Source of the DNA: Agromyces bauzanensis
GTDB taxonomy: Bacteria; Actinomycetota; Actinomycetes; Actinomycetales; Microbacteriaceae
Assembly: GCF_014645655.1 (NCBI RefSeq)
Contig: NZ_BMMD01000015.1
Coordinates: 11,406-75,405 of the forward strand
Length of the DNA stretch: 64,000 bases
Direction: 5' to 3'
Positions 10,106 to 20,760 of this stretch are shown here, piece by piece. The notes beneath the pieces were generated by a model. It was not told the origin of the DNA, did no database searches, and saw only the letters and a program-made list of their open reading frames with translations. Every line of letters starts with the position of its first letter. The stretch's first letter is position 1. The position numbers and the translations under genes were made by a program.

Positions 10106-10587
10106 CGGCGCCTCACCTCGTCGGTCGCCGCCGCACGCAACTCGGATACGGGCCCGCGACCGGGCAGCACGGCGTCGGGCTCGACGTCGAGCCATGGCTG
10201 CAGCACGAACGCCCGTTGCCAGGCTCGCGGATGCGGAAGCTCGAGCCGGTCGTCGGACTCCTCGCGGCCGCCGAAGTCGATGAGGTCGAGGTCGAGCGTG
10301 CGGTCGCCCCAGTGCTCGGTGCGCACGCGGCCGTGCCGGGCCTCCACCGACAGGAGCACGTCGAGCAGGCGGTGCGGCTCGAGGGCGGTCTCGATGACGA
10401 GCACGCCGTTCAGGTAGCCGGGGGCGTCGCGGTCGACGCCCGCCGCCTTGATGGCCGGCGTCTCGTACACGGGCGACACGGCCACGAGCGTGATGCCCTG
10501 CGTGTCGGCGAGGTCACGGGTCGCCGCGGCGACGGTGGCCTCCCGGTCGCCGAGGTTCGCGCCGAACGCGATGACCGCTCGCGTCAT
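10102..10587 (-). CDS. folK: 2-amino-4-hydroxy-6-hydroxymethyldihydropteridine pyrophosphokinase
   Basis: This 161-residue enzyme transfers pyrophosphate from ATP to 6-hydroxymethyl-dihydropterin, the step that feeds FolP. The family signatures are FGANLGDRE at the N-terminus, SPVYETPA, and the HPPK motif RTLDLDLIDFG followed by LPHPRAWQRAFVL. Size is normal. The ATG overlaps the folB stop by 4 bp. Confidence 0.96.
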   Translation of the reverse strand: MTRAVIAFGANLGDREATVAAATRDLADTQGITLVAVSPVYETPAIKAAGVDRDAPGYLNGVLVIETALEPHRLLDVLLSVEARHGRVRTEHWGDRTLDLDLIDFGGREESDDRLELPHPRAWQRAFVLQPWLDVEPDAVLPGRGPVSELRAAATDEVRRR

Positions 10588-10955
10588 GCGCGGCCCCGCA
10601 CGATCGTGACCGAGACATCCGTGAACGGCACCTCGATGGGCGCCTGCGGCTTGTGCACCGTGACCTCGACCTCCTCGACCGCGGGGTAGCCGAGGGCGAT
10701 GCCCGCCACTCGCTCGGCGACGGTCTCGATGAGGTCGACGGGGTCGCGCTCGACCGCCGCGGCGATCGCTTCGGTGAGCTCGCCGTAGTGCACCGTGCGA
10801 CCGAGGTCGTCACCGGATGCCGCGGCCGCGAGGTCGACGGCCACCGACACGTCGATCACGAACTCCTGCCCCTCGGCGCGCTCGAAATCGAAGACGCCGT
10901 GGTGCGCTCGGACCCGGATGCCGGTCACGGCGATGCGATCACGTGTGCTGGCCAC
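10584..10955 (-). CDS. folB: Dihydroneopterin aldolase
   Basis: A 123-residue enzyme that cleaves 7,8-dihydroneopterin to hydroxymethyl-dihydropterin and glycolaldehyde. Visible family marks are GIRVRAHHGVFDFER near the start, the tyrosine-containing TVHYGELTE, and the Glu/Lys catalytic region LIETVAERVA and VTVHKPQAP. The GTG start at 10955 lies within the 3' end of folP (17-bp overlap) and fits the normal family length. Confidence 0.94.
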   Translation of the reverse strand: MASTRDRIAVTGIRVRAHHGVFDFERAEGQEFVIDVSVAVDLAAAASGDDLGRTVHYGELTEAIAAAVERDPVDLIETVAERVAGIALGYPAVEEVEVTVHKPQAPIEVPFTDVSVTIVRGRA

Positions 10956-11835
10956 GTCGTCCACTCTGCCACGCCCCGAGGACGTCGAGGGCGCGCATCG
11001 TGCCGCGGACGTCGTGCACGCGCACGCCCCACGCGCCGGCCTGCGCCAAGAGCACGCTGACAACCGCCGTCGGCAAGTCGCGCGCCTCCACGGGCGCATC
11101 GTCGGGCAGCAGCGTTCCGAGGAACCGCTTGCGCGACGCACCGACGAGGATGGGCAACCCCAGCTCAGCGAGCACGTCGAGGCGACCGAGCAGGGCCCAG
11201 TTCTGCGCACCGCGCTTGGCGAAGCCGAGCCCGGGGTCGAGGATGAGCCGATCGGGCGCGACGCCGGCCGCGACGAGCGCGTCGACACGGACTGCGAGTT
11301 CGTCGCGAACCTCGCGGGCGGCGTCGCCGTACTCGGCGAGCGAGTCCATGCGGTCGGAGTGGCCGCGCCAGTGCATCGCGACGTAGTGCGCGCCGGTCTC
11401 GGCCACGATGGGCGCCATGGCGGCATCCGCGAGTCCGGCCGAGACGTCGTTGATGATCCCCGCGCCGGCCTCGACCGCGGCGAGGGCGGTCGCCGCCCGC
11501 ATGGTGTCGACGCTCACGCGGATGCCGCGACCGGCGAGCTCGCGCACGACGGGCACGACCCGGCGCAGTTCCTCCGCGGGCTCGACGCGGGCGGCGCCGG
11601 GGCGCGTGGATTCGCCGCCGACGTCGAGGACGTCGGCGCCGTCGGCCACGAGTTCGACCCCGTGCGCGATCGCCGCGTCGGCGTCGAACCAGCGCCCGCC
11701 GTCGCTGAACGAATCGGGCGTGACGTTGACGACGCCCATGACCTGCGGCCGCGTCGCGCCCGCGGGTCGAGGATCGCCCGGCGCAGCCGGACGTGTCTCG
11801 AGACCCTCGTCGCCGAACCTCGAAGCCTCAGGCAT
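10939..11835 (-). CDS. folP: Dihydropteroate synthase
   Basis: This 298-residue TIM-barrel enzyme joins hydroxymethyl-dihydropterin pyrophosphate and p-aminobenzoate; it is the sulfonamide target. Core signatures are MGVVNVTPDSFSDGG (about residues 33-47), DVGGESTRPGA, ILDPGLGFAKR and GASRKRFLG. A leader of about 30 residues precedes the core and is partly made of sequence containing TCTCGAGAC, resembling an intergenic repeat seen near 45.3 kb. The ATG at 11835 overlaps the folE stop by 8 bp. A start nearer the core is possible but no better candidate is visible. Confidence 0.95.
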   Translation of the reverse strand: MPEASRFGDEGLETRPAAPGDPRPAGATRPQVMGVVNVTPDSFSDGGRWFDADAAIAHGVELVADGADVLDVGGESTRPGAARVEPAEELRRVVPVVRELAGRGIRVSVDTMRAATALAAVEAGAGIINDVSAGLADAAMAPIVAETGAHYVAMHWRGHSDRMDSLAEYGDAAREVRDELAVRVDALVAAGVAPDRLILDPGLGFAKRGAQNWALLGRLDVLAELGLPILVGASRKRFLGTLLPDDAPVEARDLPTAVVSVLLAQAGAWGVRVHDVRGTMRALDVLGAWQSGRRGQHT

Positions 11836-12421
11836 CCCGGGCTCCGATGAGATGGATGATCTCCGCGCGCGCGCCCGGCTCGGCGAGCGCGCCCCGGCTC
11901 GCGATGGTGATCGTCGAGCTGCGCTCCTGGCGTGCGCCGCGCGTGGTCACGCATCGGTGCTGGGCGTCGAGCACGACGAGCACGCCCTTCGGCTCGAGAC
12001 CCTCCTGGAGCACATCCGCGATCTCCTCGGCCAGCCGTTCCTGGAGCTGCGGCCGGGCGGCGAGCGTGTCGACCACGGCGGGGATGCGGCCCAGCCCGAC
12101 GACCCGGTCGCCGGGCAGGTAGGCCACGTGGGCGGTGCCGACGAAGGGGAGCAGGTGATGCTCGCACACCGACCGGAATGCGAGGTCACGGAGCACCACG
12201 GCGTCCGAGGTCGCAGGCACGCCCTGCTCGTTCGAGCCGATCGGCACCGAGTCGGCGAGGTGCGACAACGGGTCCACGTGGAGCCCGCCGAAGAACTCGG
12301 CGTACGCCTCGGCGACCCGCTGCGGCGTGCGCTCAAGCCCGGGCCTGGCCGGATCCTCGCCGATGGCGAGCAGGATCTCGCGCACGGCGCGCTCGATGCG
12401 CGCGGTGTCGACGTCGGCCAT
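11828..12421 (-). CDS. folE: GTP cyclohydrolase I
   Basis: A 197-residue enzyme that converts GTP to 7,8-dihydroneopterin triphosphate, the first step of folate synthesis. Zinc-binding Cys and His are in SVCEHHLLPF (about residues 79-88) with the second Cys in HRCVTTRG; GRIPAVVDTLAARPQ and LTVxIA-type elements fit the family. Two in-frame ATGs exist, at 12427 and 12421. The AGAGGG ribosome-binding site is correctly spaced only for 12421, so that start was chosen. It follows ftsH after about 30 bp and begins the overlapping fol-pan run. Confidence 0.96.
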   Translation of the reverse strand: MADVDTARIERAVREILLAIGEDPARPGLERTPQRVAEAYAEFFGGLHVDPLSHLADSVPIGSNEQGVPATSDAVVLRDLAFRSVCEHHLLPFVGTAHVAYLPGDRVVGLGRIPAVVDTLAARPQLQERLAEEIADVLQEGLEPKGVLVVLDAQHRCVTTRGARQERSSTITIASRGALAEPGARAEIIHLIGARDA

Positions 12422-12451
12422 GGGCATCCCTCTTCGGGTCGGGGTGGACGA

Positions 12452-14470
<2,019 letters not shown>

Positions 14471-14596
14471 GGTCCTGCAAGGCTACATTGGCTGCGCTGG
14501 GGGGCGGCCGTATGTTCGCTGAGGGCGACCCACGTGGATCACTTCCCATGTTCCGCGCTACGCGGTATCCGCCACGGGCGGAGGCTCGGCGCCGCG

Positions 14597-15148
14597 TCAG
14601 CTGTAGACGTGCGGCGAGAGCACCGCGACATCCCGTAGGTTGCGATAGCGCTCGGCGTAGTCGAGGCCGTAGCCGACCACGAACTGGTTCGGGATGTCGA
14701 AGCCGAGGTACTTCACCGTCACGTCGACCTTCGCGGCATCCGGCTTGCGCAGGAGGGCGCAGATCTCCACCGACTCCGCGCCGCGCGACTCGAGGTTGCC
14801 GAGCAGCCAGCTGAGCGTGAGACCCGAGTCGATGATGTCCTCGACGATGAGCACGTGGCGCCCCGTGAGGTCGGTGTCGAGGTCCTTCAGGATGCGCACG
14901 ACACCGCTCGACTGCGTTCCCACGCCGTACGACGAGACGGCCATCCAGTCCATGTTGACCTGCGACCTCAGCTCGCGAGCCAGGTCGGCCATCACCATGA
15001 CCGCGCCCTTCAGCACGCCGACGAGCAGCAGGTCCTTGTCGTCGTAGTCGGCCTCGATGCGGCGGGCGAGCTCGGCGAGCTTCTCGTGGATCTCGGCCTC
15101 GGTGACGAGCACCTCGCTGAGGTCGGACTCGATCTCGCGCGCGTCCAT
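14597..15148 (-). CDS. hpt: Hypoxanthine phosphoribosyltransferase
   Basis: A 183-residue purine-salvage enzyme that makes IMP or GMP from hypoxanthine or guanine and PRPP. The PRPP-binding loop is VLIVEDIIDSGLTLSWLL (about residues 98-115), preceded by LLLVGVLKGAVMVMADL and followed by KYLGFDIPNQFVVGYGLDY, all typical. hpt between tilS and ftsH is the conserved actinobacterial and firmicute order. About 125 bp separate it from ftsH. Confidence 0.96.
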   Translation of the reverse strand: MDAREIESDLSEVLVTEAEIHEKLAELARRIEADYDDKDLLLVGVLKGAVMVMADLARELRSQVNMDWMAVSSYGVGTQSSGVVRILKDLDTDLTGRHVLIVEDIIDSGLTLSWLLGNLESRGAESVEICALLRKPDAAKVDVTVKYLGFDIPNQFVVGYGLDYAERYRNLRDVAVLSPHVYS

Positions 15149-15218
15149 GCTGCTCCCTGTCTCGGTCGGCGAACGGATGCCACGAGCCTAGCGCCGCGGG
15201 ATGCCGCAGCCGCCGGGC

Positions 15219-15641
15219 TCACTCGTCGGCGGCGTCGGGCGCCTTCTCGGGCTGCGGGTCGCGGCGGGTGTCGCGGAGCCAGAGCGAGGTGACCACGATG
15301 AGCGGCACCTGCGTCGCCGCGTACAGCGCATGGAAGCCGTAGTGCACCGGGGTCTGGGCCGGCTCGTACGGCAGGATGTCGAGCGGGAGCACGCTGATGA
15401 CGCCGCCGATCAGCGAGAGCCACGCCCACACGAGGAGCCCCCACGTGACCGCCCGCCGGATCGGCCGCACGAACCAGTGCGCGACGAGCACCGCCGTCAC
15501 GAGCGTCGGCACCAGCGTCTCGACGCTCAGGAGGTCTTGGCCGGGGAGGTCGGCGAGGTTGTGCACGAACAATCCCAGCCAGGCGACCGCTGCGGAGACG
15601 ACGACGGCCACCGGCCACCTCTTCACCGAGAGGCGATCCAT
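15219..15641 (-). CDS. Four-helix membrane protein between tilS and hpt
   Basis: A 140-residue protein with four hydrophobic segments (about residues 9-27, 37-55, 62-83 and 97-118) and a short charged cytosolic tail (RDTRRDPQPEKAPDAADE). The start at ATG 15641 (MDRLSVKRW) gives a proper positive-inside N-terminus; a longer frame to 15692 looks non-coding. tilS and hpt are usually adjacent, so this gene appears to be an insertion into a conserved locus. No family recognised. Confidence 0.7.
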   Translation of the reverse strand: MDRLSVKRWPVAVVVSAAVAWLGLFVHNLADLPGQDLLSVETLVPTLVTAVLVAHWFVRPIRRAVTWGLLVWAWLSLIGGVISVLPLDILPYEPAQTPVHYGFHALYAATQVPLIVVTSLWLRDTRRDPQPEKAPDAADE

Positions 15642-15689
15642 GACCCGACCGTGGCACACGGCGGCGTCGCCCGCAAGAGACCCGCCTCC

Positions 15690-15840
15690 CATGCAGGATT
15701 CAGGAACACCCCGCCATCACTCGGGCAGAATTCAGGAGCGTCCGACGTCATGTGGCGATCAGGACGGCGATTCGCCCTCGGGGAGGGGTGCGGGAGCTTC
15801 GGCATTCCTGGATCCTGCACGGGGTCCTGAATTCTGAACG
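15690..15840. repeat. Four copies of a CAGGATTCAGGA-like motif, two in each orientation
   Basis: Related 12-15 bp words occur directly at about 15692 (TGCAGGATTCAGGAAC) and 15726 (CAGAATTCAGGA), and inverted at about 15804 and 15825 (TCCTGAATTCTG). The inverted pair lies inside the 3' end of tilS. The set can fold into a nested hairpin. It resembles the motifs at 5631 and 17463. Confidence 0.6.
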
Positions 15841-16877
15841 ATGATGCGACCGCCCTCGCGGCGGGCACGGACGCCGCCGGGCAGGTCGATCGGGCCCTGC
15901 CCGCGCCAGTCGGTCACGAGGCGAGCGACCTCGAGGGTCTGCGAGCGCGTGAGCGAGACGCCGAACTCGCCCGCCACGACGTGCCGGATGATCCGCTGCC
16001 GGAGCGCGGCCGGGTTCGCCGAGAGTGCTCCGACCGACACCGCGATGCCCGCCTCGGCGGGCTCGCAGATCTCCTCGACGACCTCGTCGATCTGGCTCGA
16101 GAACGCGTCGTCGTCCTCGCGGAGCTGCTCGGCCGTGCGCGCCAGCGCCTCGGCGACGCCGGGCCCGAGCTCCGCCTCGAGCTCGGGCAGCAGGCGCTCG
16201 CGCACGCGCACGCGCGCGTACGCGGGATCGGAGTTGTGCGGATCGTCCCACGGCGTGAGTCCAGCGTCGAGGCAGGCCTGCCTCGTGGTCGCACGGCGGA
16301 TCCCGAGCAGCGGCCGCGCGTACCTGCCCGCCCTGGCGGGCATCCCGGCGAGGCTCGCGGTGCCCGATCCGCGGGCGAGTCCGAGCAGCACGGTCTCGGC
16401 CTGGTCGTCGAGCGTGTGGCCGAGCAGCACCAGCGCGGCATCCGTCTCGTCGGCGGCGGCGTCGAGCGCCGCGTAGCGGGCGGCGCGAGCGGATGCCTCG
16501 GGGCCGCCCTCTCCCGTCACCTCCACCCGCCGCACGAGCACGGGGTCGAGCCCGAGGGCACGTGCGATGTCGGATGCCGCGGCCGCGACATCCGCCGAGG
16601 CATCCTGCAGCCCGTGGTCGACGACGACCGCCCCGGCCCGGAGTCCCGCCCGCGGCGCCTCGAACGCCGTCGCCGCGGCGAGCGCGAGCGAGTCGGCTCC
16701 GCCCGACAGCGCGACGAGCACGAGCGGACGCGCCGTGGCGTCGAGCGTCTCGGTTCGGGCTTTCGGCGCTGCTCGACCCTCGACGGCGGCCAGCACCGGG
16801 CGCACCGCTCGACGCACGTCGGCGATCGGCGGGGTGAGGCGCCGCCTGCGCCCGGCGGACTGCTGCTCGGAAGGCAT
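15759..16877 (-). CDS. tilS: tRNA(Ile)-lysidine synthase
   Basis: This 372-residue enzyme modifies C34 of the CAU-anticodon isoleucine tRNA to lysidine, changing its decoding from AUG to AUA. The PP-loop ATP site is SGGADS at 58-63; VDHGLQ and [17 protein letters not shown] follow as in the family. It is the short actinobacterial form. Start: ATG at 16877, directly preceded by an in-frame TTG. The divergent ppa gene starts about 80 bp away, so the two share a promoter region. The 3' end contains two copies of the CAGGATTC-type repeat, which encode the region [14 protein letters not shown]. Confidence 0.94.
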   Translation of the reverse strand: MPSEQQSAGRRRRLTPPIADVRRAVRPVLAAVEGRAAPKARTETLDATARPLVLVALSGGADSLALAAATAFEAPRAGLRAGAVVVDHGLQDASADVAAAASDIARALGLDPVLVRRVEVTGEGGPEASARAARYAALDAAADETDAALVLLGHTLDDQAETVLLGLARGSGTASLAGMPARAGRYARPLLGIRRATTRQACLDAGLTPWDDPHNSDPAYARVRVRERLLPELEAELGPGVAEALARTAEQLREDDDAFSSQIDEVVEEICEPAEAGIAVSVGALSANPAALRQRIIRHVVAGEFGVSLTRSQTLEVARLVTDWRGQGPIDLPGGVRARREGGRIIVQNSGPRAGSRNAEAPAPLPEGESPS

Positions 16878-16958
16878 CAAGTAACCTTATTCCGCCGAGC
16901 GCGCCCCACCCCCGCGGGCGGCCGTGGCCGAAGCTTCCAGATACGAGGAGAGACCAGC

Positions 16959-17444
16959 ATGGGCGAGTACGCCGCCGTCATCGAGATCCCCAAGGGGAGC
17001 CGCAACAAGTACGAGGTCGACCACGAGACGGGTCGCGTCTTCCTCGACCGCGTGCTCTACACGTCGTTCGCGTACCCGACCGACTACGGCTTCTTCGAGA
17101 ACACGTTGGGCGACGACGGCGACCCGCTCGACGTGCTCGTGCTCACGCAGTATGCGCTCCTCCCGGGCGTGGGCGTGAAGGTGCGTCCGGTCGGCGTGTT
17201 CAACATGACCGACGACGGCGGCGGCGACGCGAAGATCATCGGCGTGCCCGCGGGCGACCCGCGCTGGAACCACATCCAGGACGTGAACGACATCCCCGAG
17301 TTCACCCGCAACGAGATCGAGCACTTCTTCGAGCACTACAAGGACCTCGAGCCAGGCAAGTGGGTCAAGACCGAGGGCTGGGCGGACGCCGCCAAGGCCG
17401 AGTCGCTCATCGCCAGGGCGATCGAGGCGTACCCCGGACACTGA
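16959..17444 (+). CDS. ppa: Inorganic pyrophosphatase
   Basis: A 161-residue soluble family I pyrophosphatase that hydrolyses PPi released by biosynthetic reactions. Catalytic acidic motifs are seen in [13 protein letters not shown] (about residues 52-64), with FAYPTDYGF before it and [13 protein letters not shown] after. The ATG at 16959 follows GGAG at 7-8 bp. The position beside tilS-hpt-ftsH is the conserved actinobacterial arrangement. Confidence 0.97.
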   Translation: MGEYAAVIEIPKGSRNKYEVDHETGRVFLDRVLYTSFAYPTDYGFFENTLGDDGDPLDVLVLTQYALLPGVGVKVRPVGVFNMTDDGGGDAKIIGVPAGDPRWNHIQDVNDIPEFTRNEIEHFFEHYKDLEPGKWVKTEGWADAAKAESLIARAIEAYPGH

Positions 17445-17462
17445 GCATCGGCCAGCCTTCGC

Positions 17463-17530
17463 CGGCAGGAGATCGCTCGATTCCCAGGACGTGCACGTCA
17501 AGGCCGTCCTGCACATCGTGCGTTCTCCTG
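17463..17530. repeat. Inverted CAGGAGATCG / CGTTCTCCTG pair after ppa
   Basis: CAGGAGATCG at 17466-17475 pairs with CGTTCTCCTG at 17521-17530 with one mismatch. An inverted TGCAGGAC lies between them (17506-17514). It lies between the convergent ppa and NlpC/P60 genes. It may act as a terminator but lacks a T-run. Confidence 0.5.
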
Positions 17531-17567
17531 TAGTCCCGCCACCTCGCCCCCAATCCGCGTCGCGAGC

Positions 17568-17608
17568 GAGTCCCGAGACGCCGCTTCGCGCCTCCTCGAC
17601 GCGCGGGA
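17568..17608. repeat. Copy of an intergenic CCGAGACG...CTTCGCG...CTCCTCGAC element
   Basis: This stretch shares its order of short words (CGAGACG, GCTTCGCG, CCTCCTCGAC, CGGGA) with the element at 45331-45377. It lies just downstream of the NlpC/P60 stop, between convergent genes. Confidence 0.5.
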
Positions 17609-17613
17609 GCACC

Positions 17614-18909
17614 TCAGCCCGCGGGGCGGGCGGCCGCCGACGGGGAGCCCCAGATGAAGTACTCGCGCACCGGCACGCCCTCCCGCGGCGCCTCGAGGAT
17701 GCGTCCGCCGCCGAGGTAGATCGCGACGTGGTGGTAGTCACCGCCCGAGCCCCAGAAGAGCAGGTCGCCGCGCCGGATCTGCGACACCGGCACGGAAAGG
17801 CCACGAGCGGCGAGCGTGTAGTACTGGTTCGTCGCCGAGTGGGTGCCGATGGAGATGCCCGCGTTGGCGTACGACACCTTCGTGAGGCCCGAGCAGTCCC
17901 AGACGTCCGGCCCCGCGCCGCCCAGTCGATACGGCTCGCCGAGCTGCCGGCTCGCGAACCCGATGGCCGCCTCCACCGCACCCGAGTCGGGTGGTGCGGG
18001 CGCGGGAGCGGGCGCGCCCCCTCCTGAGCCGCCGGGTACTGGAGGAGCGGGCGCTGCCGGCGGTACGGGCTGAGCCGCCGCAGCCGCCGTCGCCGTCGCC
18101 GCCGCAGTCGCAGCCGCCGCGGCTGCCGCCTCCGCCGCCTCCCGCGCCTGCCCCTCGGCACGCTGCCGCTCGAGCTCGGCGGTCGAGTCCTTGAGACTCG
18201 CGAGCTGCGCGTAGAGCTCCTCGGACTTCCGATCCTGCGCCGCCACCGCGGCGTTCGCGGCGTCGGCGGCAGCACGCGCCTCGTCGGCCCGTGTCTCGGC
18301 GAGCGCCGCAAGCCGCTCCCGCTCGTTCGCGGCGTCGGCAGCCTGCGCACGCAGCGCGTCGGCCGTGTTCCGCTCGGCGATCGCCTGCCCGGCGATGCCG
18401 TTCGCCTGCAGCCCGAGCTGCGAGGCCATGCCGAGCTGTTGCAACAGCGCCTGCGAGTCGTCGCCCGCGAAGACGAGCTCGGTCGTGAGGTCGTCACCGG
18501 CGGTTCTGGCCAGGTGCGCGGCGAGGAGCCCCGCGCGCATCTCCGAGATCTCGGCCACGGCATCGGCTTCGTCGGCCTGCCGCCCGAGCGTGCGCTCGCG
18601 CTCGGCCGCCCGGTCGAGTCCGTCGATCGCGACGCGCCAGGCCTCGTCGGCCATCATCGACGCCTGCACCGCGGCATCCGCGGCTCGCTGCAGACCCGTG
18701 AGCAACTCGCCGACCCGCGCGATCTCGGCCTGTTTGGTCTGCTCGTTCTGCTTGGCCTGCTCGATCTCGCCCCACGACGGATAGTCAGGCTCGGCCATGG
18801 CCGGCCCGCCCGACGCGACGACCGACGCCGTGACGGCGCCCACCGCGACCGTCGAGAACAGGGTCGCCGGCTTCACCCGCGACACGGGACGCGTGCGCTG
18901 GTCAGCCAA
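17614..18909 (-). CDS. Secreted NlpC/P60 cell-wall hydrolase with coiled-coil N-terminus
   Basis: A protein of about 431 residues that probably cuts peptidoglycan stem peptides outside the cell. A signal peptide (hydrophobic stretch ending GGPAMA) is followed by YPSWGEIEQAKQNEQTKQ and a long Ala/Glu-rich coiled coil (about residues 40-250). A Pro/Ala/Gly linker comes next, then a C-terminal NlpC/P60 domain with Cys339 in WDCSGL and His394 in YHHVAIYLG. The TTG at 18909 overlaps the upstream M23 gene's stop and has a GGGG-type ribosome site; GTG at 18885 is the alternative. It is paralogous to its neighbour over the coiled-coil region. Confidence 0.88.
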   Translation of the reverse strand: MADQRTRPVSRVKPATLFSTVAVGAVTASVVASGGPAMAEPDYPSWGEIEQAKQNEQTKQAEIARVGELLTGLQRAADAAVQASMMADEAWRVAIDGLDRAAERERTLGRQADEADAVAEISEMRAGLLAAHLARTAGDDLTTELVFAGDDSQALLQQLGMASQLGLQANGIAGQAIAERNTADALRAQAADAANERERLAALAETRADEARAAADAANAAVAAQDRKSEELYAQLASLKDSTAELERQRAEGQAREAAEAAAAAAATAAATATAAAAAQPVPPAAPAPPVPGGSGGGAPAPAPAPPDSGAVEAAIGFASRQLGEPYRLGGAGPDVWDCSGLTKVSYANAGISIGTHSATNQYYTLAARGLSVPVSQIRRGDLLFWGSGGDYHHVAIYLGGGRILEAPREGVPVREYFIWGSPSAAARPAG

Positions 18910-20248
18910 GCCAGACACCCCGGTCGGCCATGAACGAGTAGGGATCGATGCGGCTGCCGCCCGAATACACCTCGAAGTGCAGGTGACAGCCCGTGGACGC
19001 ACCCGTCGTGCCGCTCGACGCGATGTTCTGCCCGGACTCGACCCACTCGCCCGGGCCCACGAACCGGCCGCCGTCGCGGATGTGCGCGTACCCCGTGGAG
19101 ATCCCGCCGCCGTGGTCGATCTTGATGAAGTTGCCGTAGCTGCCCGACCAGCCCGAGAAGGTGACGACGCCGCTGTTGGCCGCGAAGATGGGCGCGGAGC
19201 ATCCGGTTGCGATGTCGACCGCGTAGTGGAAGGGGCTGGAGCAGTAGCCGCCGCCGCAGACGACCTGGCGGGGCCCGTAGGTGCCGCTGATCCAGCCGGC
19301 CGCGGGCTTCGCCCATCCCGACGACACGACCCCGCCGGGTGAGCCGTTCCTGATGGCCTCCTGCCGACGGCGCTCCTCCTCCTGGCGGCGCCGCTCCTCC
19401 TCGGCCTTCCGGATGCGCTCGCCCTCTTCGTACGCCGCCGCGGTCTTCGCCTCGGTGTCCTTCAGGAAGGCCAGCTGCTGCTCCAGCTGGATCTTCCTGG
19501 CCTGCGACTCGGCGAGCGCCGCCTCGGCCGCCGCCTGCGCCTCCTGCGCGACGACGAGCGCCTCCTCTGCGGCGATGCGGAGCTTCTCGCGCTCGGCGCG
19601 GGCCACCTCGGCCTGGTCGGCGAGCGCACGGGCCGCATTCTGCTTCTCCTGCGCCTGGTTGTAGATGCCCGACGTGCGCTCGACCATCTTCTCCATGCTG
19701 CCGAGCTTGGCGAGCAGCGCCTCGGTCGCGGCGGCGTTGCCGGCGTCGAGGAACAGGTTCACGCCGACGTCGCCGGTGCCCGCGCGGTAGAGCTGGGCGG
19801 CGACCTGCCCCGCGTTCTCCTCGGCGGCGGCGGCCTCGGCGGCCGATGCCTGCGCCTGCGCCTGGATCTGGTCGGCGCGCAGCACCGCGTCATCGAACTT
19901 CTGCTGCGCCGCCATGAGCTCGTCGGTGCGACGCTCCGCCTCGGCGCGCGTCACCGCGACGTCCGTCTCGAGCTGCGCGATGAGCGACGTGATCTGCTCC
20001 ACCGCCGCGGCGCCTGCGGCCGTGTTCGCCTTCGCCGCCTGCAGCTCGTCCCAGGTCGGATAGGTCGCTGCCTGGGCACCGGCCGGCGCCGCGGCCACAC
20101 CGGCGAGGGCCATGGCCGCGATCGAGATTCCCGCCAACACCTGCCGCACACGACGGCCGAGCAGGCGTGCGGCAGCCCCCCGGCGGCCCCCGATTCGGGG
20201 AGCGGGTCGGGCTCTGACGGTCGGCCTGCGGTCGGTGGTTCGGCTCAT
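18902..20248 (-). CDS. Secreted M23 peptidase with coiled-coil N-terminus
   Basis: A 448-residue protein. A long Arg-rich n-region and one hydrophobic segment (about residues 40-60) form the signal, followed by YPTWDELQAAKANTAAG, a coiled coil of about 230 residues, and an Arg/Glu-rich stretch (EEERRRQEEERRRQ). The C-terminal M23 (lysostaphin-type) domain has its zinc ligands in HYAVD (His341, Asp345) and HLHFEV (422-427). Family members cleave peptidoglycan cross-links and are usually controlled through their coiled coil, often by FtsEX; no ftsEX is present here. The stop overlaps the start of the NlpC/P60 gene, so both are likely co-translated. Confidence 0.9.
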   Translation of the reverse strand: MSRTTDRRPTVRARPAPRIGGRRGAAARLLGRRVRQVLAGISIAAMALAGVAAAPAGAQAATYPTWDELQAAKANTAAGAAAVEQITSLIAQLETDVAVTRAEAERRTDELMAAQQKFDDAVLRADQIQAQAQASAAEAAAAEENAGQVAAQLYRAGTGDVGVNLFLDAGNAAATEALLAKLGSMEKMVERTSGIYNQAQEKQNAARALADQAEVARAEREKLRIAAEEALVVAQEAQAAAEAALAESQARKIQLEQQLAFLKDTEAKTAAAYEEGERIRKAEEERRRQEEERRRQEAIRNGSPGGVVSSGWAKPAAGWISGTYGPRQVVCGGGYCSSPFHYAVDIATGCSAPIFAANSGVVTFSGWSGSYGNFIKIDHGGGISTGYAHIRDGGRFVGPGEWVESGQNIASSGTTGASTGCHLHFEVYSGGSRIDPYSFMADRGVWLG

Positions 20249-20470
20249 GGTTCCCCGGTCCACGCGGGCTCGGGCCCCGCGCTCCTGGCTCTGGTGCGGA
20301 CAGGTGCAGCCCTCACGATAGGCACGGCGCGCGCGGTTTCCGAGGATTTCGGGCGGGTGTGGCGGATGCCGCAGGCGGGGCTCGGGGCATCCGCCGCCGG
20401 CGTTTTGCCATTGCGGGCGATGGCACGTATGCTTGCTTGTCGGCGGTCATGCCCTCGGGCACGGCCACTC

Positions 20471-20546
20471 GGCCCCATCGTTTAGTGGCCTAGGACACCG
20501 CCCTTTCACGGCGGCAGCACGGGTTCGAATCCCGTTGGGGTCACCA
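20471..20546 (+). tRNA. tRNA-Glu (UUC)
   Basis: The acceptor arm GGCCCCA pairs with TGGGGTC. The anticodon stem CCGCC/GGCGG encloses the loop CTTTCAC with anticodon TTC, and the T-loop GGGTTCGAATCCC is intact. The terminal CCA is encoded at 20544-20546, unlike in the next two tRNAs. Confidence 0.96.
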
Positions 20547-20598
20547 CGACGAGGTCCACTACAATTGAACAGCCGGTGTTCGCAAGAACTCCACACGA

Positions 20599-20672
20599 GG
20601 CCCTGTAGCGCAGTTGGTTAGCGTGCCGCCCTGTCACGGCGGAGGTCGCGGGTTCAAGTCCCGTCAGGGTCG
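20599..20672 (+). tRNA. tRNA-Asp (GUC)
   Basis: Acceptor GGCCCTG pairs with CAGGGTC. The anticodon stem CCGCC/GGCGG has loop CTGTCAC with anticodon GTC, and the T-arm is GGGTTCAAGTCCC. CCA is not encoded. A hairpin terminator follows. Confidence 0.96.
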
Positions 20673-20682
20673 CTCAGGCGAC

Positions 20683-20714
20683 AAGCCCTTTCCCTTTCGA
20701 GAGAAGGGGCTTTC
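20683..20714 (+). terminator. Terminator after tRNA-Asp
   Basis: AAGCCCTTTCCCT and AGAGAAGGGGCTT form a stem around TTCG, followed by TTCTCCTT. It ends the Glu-Asp tRNA transcript, implying a separate promoter for tRNA-Phe. Confidence 0.7.
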
Positions 20715-20760
20715 TCCTTATCGAGGCACCTCGTCCGGTTTCGATCGGCGGATGCCCCGA

